Positions 58,895 through 64,000 of a stretch of 64,000 nucleotides of DNA are shown here, one piece after another (within the stretch, counting starts at the first letter, position 1; every line of letters begins with the position of its first letter). Source of the stretch: Bog-532 sp963830385 (lineage in GTDB: Bacteria > Actinomycetota > Actinomycetes > Streptosporangiales > Streptosporangiaceae); NCBI GenBank assembly GCA_963830385.1, contig CAWHMD010000005.1, positions 1,302,001-1,366,000 of the forward strand, given 5' to 3'. The notes under the pieces were generated by a model. That model worked only from the letters and a program-made list of their open reading frames with translations, was not told the origin of the DNA and ran no database searches. Made by a program: the position numbers and the translations under genes.

Positions 58895-59891
58895 CGCAGG
58901 CCCGGTGATCGACCTGCACAACCACGTGACCACGCCGGCCTGTGAGGCGCTGCTGGACGGCCCGGCCCCGCTCGCGCTGGACCCGTTCACCCGCTACAGC
59001 GGAGCCGGGACCATTGCGTACAACAGCGAGCACTTCGGCGGCCTGGTTGACCAGCTGACCAACCCGGACCGGCGGCTGGCGGACATGGACCGGATGGGGA
59101 TCGACGTGCAGGCGCTGTCGGTGGCGCCGCCGCAGTTCTACTACTGGACCGACCCCGGGCTCGGGCGGCGGCTGGCCCGGCTGCAGAACGAGCACCTGGC
59201 CGAGCTGGTGGCCGGCCACCCGGACCGGTTCGTGGGCCTGGGGACGGTCCCGCTGCAGGACGCGGGCGCGGCCGTGGCCGAGCTCGACCACTGTGTCACC
59301 CAGCTCGGGCTGCGCGGGGTCGAGATCTGCTCCAGCGTCAACGGCCTGGACCTGGACCAGCCGCGGTTCCGGCCGTTCTTCGCCCGGGCGGCCGAGCTGG
59401 ACGTAGTGGTGCTGATCCACCCGCACGGCTTCACCCAGGGCGAGCGGCTGACCGAGTACTACCTGATCAACGTGATCGGCAACCCGCTCGACACCACGAT
59501 CGCGGCGACCCGCCTGATCCACGGCGGGGTGATCGAGGAACTGCCCGGCCTCTCGCTGTGCCTGACCCACGGCGGTGGCTACCTGCCGTTCTACGCGTCG
59601 CGGATGGATCACGCCTGGCGGCACCGGCCGGAGGGCCGGCACGCCATCCCCGGCCGGCCACCGTCCAGCTACCTGCGCCGGGTCTACGCCGACGGCCTGG
59701 TCTACGACCAGGCCCACCTGGCCTTCCTGGTCCAGCAGCTCGGGGCCGGCCACGTCGTCCTCGGTACCGACTATCCCTACGACATGGGCGACACCGGTGC
59801 GGTCGCGCTGGTCGAGAAGATGACCGAGCTGAGCACCGGCGACCGGGCCGCGATCCTGGGCGGCACCGCGGCCCGGCTGCTCAACTTGTGA
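58890..59891 (+). CDS. amidohydrolase-family protein (ACMSD-like)
   Basis: 333 residues. Metal-binding start IDLHNHVTTPA (H-x-H), His in VLIHPHGF, His in CLTHGGGYLPF and Asp in LGTDYPYDMG. The fold group includes 2-amino-3-carboxymuconate-6-semialdehyde decarboxylase and related non-oxidative decarboxylases of aromatic or ring-cleaved acids. GTG start. Followed by a 102-base gap, so the genes after it may have their own promoter. Confidence 0.9.
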   Translation: MTAGPVIDLHNHVTTPACEALLDGPAPLALDPFTRYSGAGTIAYNSEHFGGLVDQLTNPDRRLADMDRMGIDVQALSVAPPQFYYWTDPGLGRRLARLQNEHLAELVAGHPDRFVGLGTVPLQDAGAAVAELDHCVTQLGLRGVEICSSVNGLDLDQPRFRPFFARAAELDVVVLIHPHGFTQGERLTEYYLINVIGNPLDTTIAATRLIHGGVIEELPGLSLCLTHGGGYLPFYASRMDHAWRHRPEGRHAIPGRPPSSYLRRVYADGLVYDQAHLAFLVQQLGAGHVVLGTDYPYDMGDTGAVALVEKMTELSTGDRAAILGGTAARLLNL

Positions 59892-59993
59892 AGTTCGACA
59901 AGGGCGGCCGCTCAGGTCTGTGACTCGCACATTGAGACGGCTCGCGCCCCGATTTAGCGTTTTTGACGCACCTCCCCGTCAAAGGAGACGACT

Positions 59994-61025
59994 ATGCCAA
60001 GGATCAGGTTCGGCATCTTCCCGATCACCGAGGACTGGCCGGACGGCGCGGACATGGTGCGGGTCTACAACGACATCGTCTCCGAGGCCCAGCTGGCGGA
60101 ATCGGCCGGGTTCGACTCGTGCCTCATCACCGAGCACCACCAGCAGGCCGACGGCTACTTCCCCAACCCGCTGATGGTGTCGGCCGGGGTGGCCCGGTCG
60201 ACGACGACGCTCAAGGTCGGGACCTGCGTCGCGCTGGCCCCGCTGTACAACCCGATCCGGCTCACCGAGGACGCGGCGCTGGTCGACGTGATCTCGGGCG
60301 GGCGGCTGATCCTCGGGCTGGGGGCCAGCTACGTCAGCGAGGACCTGGCCGCGTTCGGCGTGGACGTCAAGCAGCGCGGCGCGCTGATGGAGGACACCAC
60401 CCGGTTCCTCAAGGACGCCTGGACGCACGACAACCTCGACTTCGACGGCGAGGTGTACCACTTCAAGAACATGCGGGTGACCCCCAAGCCGGCGCAGCAG
60501 CCGCGGCCGCCGGTCTGGCTGGGGGCCTGGACCCCGGGCGGGCTGCGCCGGGCGGGACGGCTCGGCGACGCCTGGGTCACCGACGTCATCAACACGCTGC
60601 CGACGTTGAAGAGCTTCGGTGACATCTACCGCAAGTCGGCCGAGAAGGCGGGCAATACCCCGTCGATCGCGGTGCTGCGGGAGTGCTGGGTCGCCCCGTC
60701 GACCGACCAGGCGCTCGAGGAATACGCCGAAAACGTCATGACGTCGCACCGCTTCTACTATCAGGCGGGCGGTTACAGCCCGCTGGCCGACCCGTGGATC
60801 ACGGAGCTGAGCTCGGTCGACGAGTTCACCTACGACAAGGTGGCCCAGGACCGGTTCATCGTCGGCTCTCCCGAGCACTGCATCGAAGAGATCGAGCGCT
60901 GGAACGCCGAGCTGGGCAGCGACTACTTCGTGATGCGGTTCCGGCACCCGGCGGGCCCGGACCACGAGAAGGCGATGGCGTCGATGCGGCTGTTCGGTGA
61001 AAAGGTGATCCCGCACTTCGCGTAG
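59994..61025 (+). CDS. luciferase-like (LLM) monooxygenase, second copy
   Basis: 343 residues. FGIFPITEDWP, the active-site SCLITEHHQQADGYFPNPL and VDVISGGRLILGLGASYV. Less than half the sequence resembles the leftward copy, so it is not a recent duplicate. AAAGGAG ribosome site. Probably the first gene of the coupled block with the ligase and aldehyde dehydrogenase. Confidence 0.9.
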   Translation: MPRIRFGIFPITEDWPDGADMVRVYNDIVSEAQLAESAGFDSCLITEHHQQADGYFPNPLMVSAGVARSTTTLKVGTCVALAPLYNPIRLTEDAALVDVISGGRLILGLGASYVSEDLAAFGVDVKQRGALMEDTTRFLKDAWTHDNLDFDGEVYHFKNMRVTPKPAQQPRPPVWLGAWTPGGLRRAGRLGDAWVTDVINTLPTLKSFGDIYRKSAEKAGNTPSIAVLRECWVAPSTDQALEEYAENVMTSHRFYYQAGGYSPLADPWITELSSVDEFTYDKVAQDRFIVGSPEHCIEEIERWNAELGSDYFVMRFRHPAGPDHEKAMASMRLFGEKVIPHFA

Positions 61026-61038
61026 CGGAGAGGTGGCA

Positions 61039-63054
61039 GTGGACGCGCAGGAGCCGTTGTGGGTGCCGTCGGCTGAGCGTCGCGAGCGGGCGAACCTCAC
61101 CCGGTACGCCGGGTGGCTCGCCCGCCACCGCGGCGTGGCGGTACCCGAGTACGACTACAACGCCTTGTGGCAGTGGTCGGTGGACCACCTGGAGGACTTC
61201 TACGGGTCGCTCTGGGAGTACTTCGGGGTCCAGTCCGACGACGGCTACGAACAGGTGCTGAGCAGCCCCCGGATGCCGGGGGCGCAGTGGTTCACCGGGG
61301 CGCGGGTGAACTACGCCGAGCACATATTCCGCGACCGGCTCGGCGACAGGCTGGCCGTCCAGTTCGCCGCCGAGGAACGGCCGCTGGACTCGTGGACGTG
61401 GGCGGAGCTGCGGGCGCGGACGGCGACGGTGGCCGCGGGCCTGCGGGCGGCCGGGGTCGGGGCCGGCGACCGGGTCGCCGCCTACCTGCCGAACATCCCC
61501 GAGGCGCTGGCGGCCGCGCTCGCCTGCATGAGCATCGGCGCGGTGTGGTCGGCCTGCTCGCCGGACTTCGGGGTGCGCAGCGTCGTCGACCGGTTCGCCC
61601 AGATCGAGCCGGCCGTGCTGTTCACAGTGGACGGCTACCGCTACGGCGGGGTCGCGTACCCGCGGCTGGCCGAGGTGAAGGCTCTGCAGGACGCGCTGCC
61701 GACGATCCGCCGGACGGTCCTGCTGCGTTACCTGGACCCGGCCGCCGACCTGTCGGGCCTGCGGGACACCGTGCTCTGGGAGGACTTCGGCGGCGCTGAC
61801 CCGGCGGGGGCGGCCGCGGAGCTGGCGTTCGAGCGGGTCCCGGCCGGCCACCCGCTGTGGGTGGTGTACTCCTCGGGAACCACCGGGCTGCCCAAGCCGA
61901 TCGTGCACTCGCACGCCGGGATGCTGATCGATCAGCTCAAGTACGTGCACTTCAACTTCGACGCGCAGCCCGGTGACCGGATGTTCTGGTTCACCACGAC
62001 CGGCTGGATCATGTGGAACGTCATGCTCGGGGTGCTGCTCAGCCAGGCCTCGATCATCATCTACGACGGCAGCCCCGGCTACCCCGATCTGGGCGTGCTG
62101 TGGGATCTGGCCGCCGGCAGCGGGATGACGATGTTCGGCACCAGCGCGAGCTACATCGTCGCCTGCATGAAGGCGGGCCTGCACCCGGCTGCGGGCCGGG
62201 ACCTGTCGGCGCTGGCGGCGGTCGGGTCGACCGGGTCGGCGCTGTCCGCCCAGGGCTTCGACTGGGTCTACGCCGAGCTCGGGCCGGACGTCTGGCTCGG
62301 CTCGGTGAGCGGCGGCACCGACATCGCGGGCCCGTTCCTGGGCGGCGTCCCGTGGCTGCCGGTCTACCGCTCGGAGCTGCAGGGCCGCCTGCTGGGGGTG
62401 GCCGTCGAGTCCTGGGACCCGGACGGGCACCCGCGCATCGGCGAGACCGGCGAGCTGGTGGTGACCAAGCCGATGCCCGCGATGCCGGTGTACCTCTGGG
62501 GCGACGAGGACGGCCGCCGCTACCACGAGGCGTACTTCACCGTTTACCCGGGGGTGTGGCGGCACGGCGACTGGCTGGAGATCACTACACGCGGCAGCGG
62601 CATCCTCTACGGCCGCAGCGACGCGACGATCAACCGGGGCGGCGTGCGGATCGGCTCGGCCGAGCTGTACCGGGCGGTGCTGACCCTCCCCCAGGTCACC
62701 GACGCCCTGGTGGTGGACCTGCCGGCCGACGACGGCCCTGGCGACATGGTGATGTTCGTGGTCCTGGCCGACGGGATCACCTTCGGCGACGAGCTGGCGG
62801 CCGAGATCCGCGCGGCGGTCCGGGTCCAGTGCTCGCCCCGGCACGCGCCGAACCGGGTGTTCGCCGTCCCCGACCTGCCCCGCACGCTGACCGGCAAGAT
62901 CCTCGAGATCCCGGTCAAGCGGCTGCTGCTGGGGGCCGACCCGGCGACGGTGGCGAGCCGCGACAGCCTGGCCAACCCGGAGGCGCTGGACGCCTTCCAG
63001 CAGGCCCGGCCCCAGATCCTGGCCGCCCTGGGCCGGACGGTGGAGGCGGTATGA
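61039..63054 (+). CDS. acetoacetyl-CoA synthetase-type ligase
   Basis: 671 residues, the length of acetoacetate-CoA ligases. Opening LWVPSAERRERANLTRYAGWL, phosphate loop VVYSSGTTGLPKPIVHSHAG, the A5 block SVSGGTDIAGPFLGGVP, hinge YGRSDATINRGGVRIGSAELYR, and the C-terminal Lys in LTGKILEIPVKRLL. The GTG at 61039 fits the GGAGAGG site better than the GTG at 61033. ATGA overlap with the aldehyde dehydrogenase. Activates acetoacetate or a similar 3-keto acid from the pathway. Confidence 0.9.
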   Translation: MDAQEPLWVPSAERRERANLTRYAGWLARHRGVAVPEYDYNALWQWSVDHLEDFYGSLWEYFGVQSDDGYEQVLSSPRMPGAQWFTGARVNYAEHIFRDRLGDRLAVQFAAEERPLDSWTWAELRARTATVAAGLRAAGVGAGDRVAAYLPNIPEALAAALACMSIGAVWSACSPDFGVRSVVDRFAQIEPAVLFTVDGYRYGGVAYPRLAEVKALQDALPTIRRTVLLRYLDPAADLSGLRDTVLWEDFGGADPAGAAAELAFERVPAGHPLWVVYSSGTTGLPKPIVHSHAGMLIDQLKYVHFNFDAQPGDRMFWFTTTGWIMWNVMLGVLLSQASIIIYDGSPGYPDLGVLWDLAAGSGMTMFGTSASYIVACMKAGLHPAAGRDLSALAAVGSTGSALSAQGFDWVYAELGPDVWLGSVSGGTDIAGPFLGGVPWLPVYRSELQGRLLGVAVESWDPDGHPRIGETGELVVTKPMPAMPVYLWGDEDGRRYHEAYFTVYPGVWRHGDWLEITTRGSGILYGRSDATINRGGVRIGSAELYRAVLTLPQVTDALVVDLPADDGPGDMVMFVVLADGITFGDELAAEIRAAVRVQCSPRHAPNRVFAVPDLPRTLTGKILEIPVKRLLLGADPATVASRDSLANPEALDAFQQARPQILAALGRTVEAV

Positions 63055-64000
63055 CCGGGGTCCCGCAGCGGGCGCCCGCGTCGGCGCTCCTGCCGGCGCT
63101 CAAGGGTCCCTGGTCCTCGGGTGACCCGGACGACACCTTCGACATCCACGACCCGGCCACCGGATCGGTCCTGGCCACCGTGCACGGCGGCGGCGCGGCC
63201 GAGGTGGACGCGGCCGTCGCCCGTGCCCGGGCCGCCTACGCCGGCAGCTGGCGGCAGGTCACCGCCCGCGAGCGTGGCGCGCTGCTGTACGAGTGCTCGC
63301 GGGTCATCGAGGCGCACGCCGACGAGCTGGCCGAGCTCGAGACGCTGGAGATGGGCAAGCCGGTCACCATGTCCCGCCGGTTCGACGTCCAGTTCTGCGT
63401 CGACTCGCTGGCCTTCTACGGCGGGCTGGCCGACAAGCTGCCGGGCGGCGCGTTCGAGCTCGGCCCGGTGGCGGCCCGCACCGTGCACGAGCCCTACGGC
63501 GTGGTCGCGGGCATCATCCCGTTCAACTGGCCGCCGATCCACACCGCCGGCAAGAGTGCCCCGGCGCTGGCCGCGGGCAACGTCGTCATCCTCAAGCCGC
63601 CCGAGCAGGACCCGCTGACGATCATGCGCATCGCCGAGCTGCTGGCCGGGGTCCTGCCGCCGGACGTGCTGCAGGTCGTGCCCGGCCGGGGCCCGGCCGC
63701 CGGGGCCGCGCTGGCCGGGCACCCGCGGGTCGAGCGGCTGTCGTTCACCGGCTCGACCGCGACCGGCCGGGCGGTGCTGAAGCTGGCGGCCGACGCCATG
63801 ACCCCGGCCACGCTGGAGCTGGGCGGCAAGAACCCGATCGTGGTGTTCGACGACGCCGACCTCGGCGCGGCCGTCCGCGGGGCGATCGAGGGAGCGTTTT
63901 TCAACCAGGGCGAGGCCTGCACGGCGGCCTCGCGGCTGCTGGTGCACGAGCGCTGCCACGAGGAGTTCACCGCCCGGCTGGCCGCCGCGGTGCGGGCGCT
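63051..64000 (+). CDS. aldehyde dehydrogenase, partial (C-terminus off the window)
   Basis: NAD(P)-dependent oxidation of an aldehyde to the acid. 316 residues are visible. Motifs: FDIHDPATGSVLATV near the start, VVAGIIPFNWP, SFTGSTATGRAVL (cofactor), catalytic Glu in LELGGKNPIVV and catalytic Cys in FFNQGEACTAASR. Start overlaps the ligase stop by four bases. Confidence 0.93.
   Translation, partial: MTGVPQRAPASALLPALKGPWSSGDPDDTFDIHDPATGSVLATVHGGGAAEVDAAVARARAAYAGSWRQVTARERGALLYECSRVIEAHADELAELETLEMGKPVTMSRRFDVQFCVDSLAFYGGLADKLPGGAFELGPVAARTVHEPYGVVAGIIPFNWPPIHTAGKSAPALAAGNVVILKPPEQDPLTIMRIAELLAGVLPPDVLQVVPGRGPAAGAALAGHPRVERLSFTGSTATGRAVLKLAADAMTPATLELGGKNPIVVFDDADLGAAVRGAIEGAFFNQGEACTAASRLLVHERCHEEFTARLAAAVRA

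Noticed and set aside
63121..63618. 165-codon plus-strand frame inside the aldehyde dehydrogenase
   Set aside because: Shifted frame rich in Arg, Ser and Pro; the main frame has all aldehyde dehydrogenase motifs and runs to the window end.

Overview
This 64 kb window looks like chromosomal DNA of a high-GC Gram-positive bacterium, an actinomycete. The reasons are: very high GC in most of the window; frequent GTG starts and 4-base start/stop overlaps (GTGA, ATGA); several probable leaderless promoters; an IdeR/DtxR-type iron box; F420/FMN luciferase-like monooxygenases; a SigF-like sigma factor with STAS antagonists; a PadR gene paired with its usual membrane partner; and a CdaR/PucR activator. 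Genus cannot be read from the sequence. No rRNA, tRNA, CRISPR array, complete IS element or prophage was seen. The first 3 kb is visibly less GC-rich than the rest.

Layout. 1-2974 (-): ribose/xylose-type sugar ABC importer, cut by the window edge. 3166-5731 (+): a holin-4-like membrane protein, then a decayed sulfur locus (tail of a HAD phosphatase, head of an arylsulfatase, intact formylglycine-generating enzyme, head of a SulP permease), then a GAP/Sap-family membrane protein. 5810-9033 (+): alkyl-DHAP-synthase-like flavoprotein coupled to an acyl-CoA synthetase. 9071-11943: stress-signalling genes (STAS protein, winged-helix regulator, broken sigma factor, PadR plus membrane partner). 11940-14658 (+): cis-prenyltransferase and a two-gene ABC exporter. 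14679-22776: tandem-YbjQ protein, SDR/TetR pair, ClC channel, MarR plus flavin monooxygenase, frameshifted alanine dehydrogenase with a divergent Lrp-type regulator. 22881-26576: ZIP transporter under an iron box, EntS-like MFS exporter, a second STAS protein lacking the phosphorylatable serines, and two small proteins (Rho_N-like and GvpU-like). 26693-27511: gene debris (endonuclease fragment, EamA pseudogene with three stops).

27489-31879 (-): Mrp/Mnh cation/proton antiporter operon in the order E-F-G-(DUF4040)-B-C-D, with no MnhA-type large subunit. 31934-40832 (-): eight tightly coupled genes (GH15 glycosidase, membrane-anchored SDR, two small membrane proteins, gluconate-dehydrogenase subunit-3 protein, GMC oxidoreductase, enolase-superfamily acid-sugar dehydratase, TPP enzyme). 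Together they suggest a route that releases a sugar, oxidises it, dehydrates the sugar acid and then processes a keto acid; this is inference.

40990-45080: HAD phosphatase, a dimethylglycine/sarcosine-dehydrogenase-like flavoprotein, and a frameshifted secreted protein of unknown family. 45176-50522: a GntR-controlled aromatic ring-cleavage locus with the same operator at two promoters. 50437-52167: quinone oxidoreductase with divergent TetR. 52232-64000: a second catabolic locus built around a GAF-CdaR activator, with a leftward operon (luciferase-like monooxygenase, cyclase, acyl-CoA dehydrogenase with a Glu-to-Asp change, alcohol dehydrogenase) and a rightward operon (amidohydrolase, second luciferase-like monooxygenase, acetoacetyl-CoA synthetase, aldehyde dehydrogenase running off the window). 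Repeated themes are partial gene loss, one-base frameshifts, and short tandem duplications at translational junctions.
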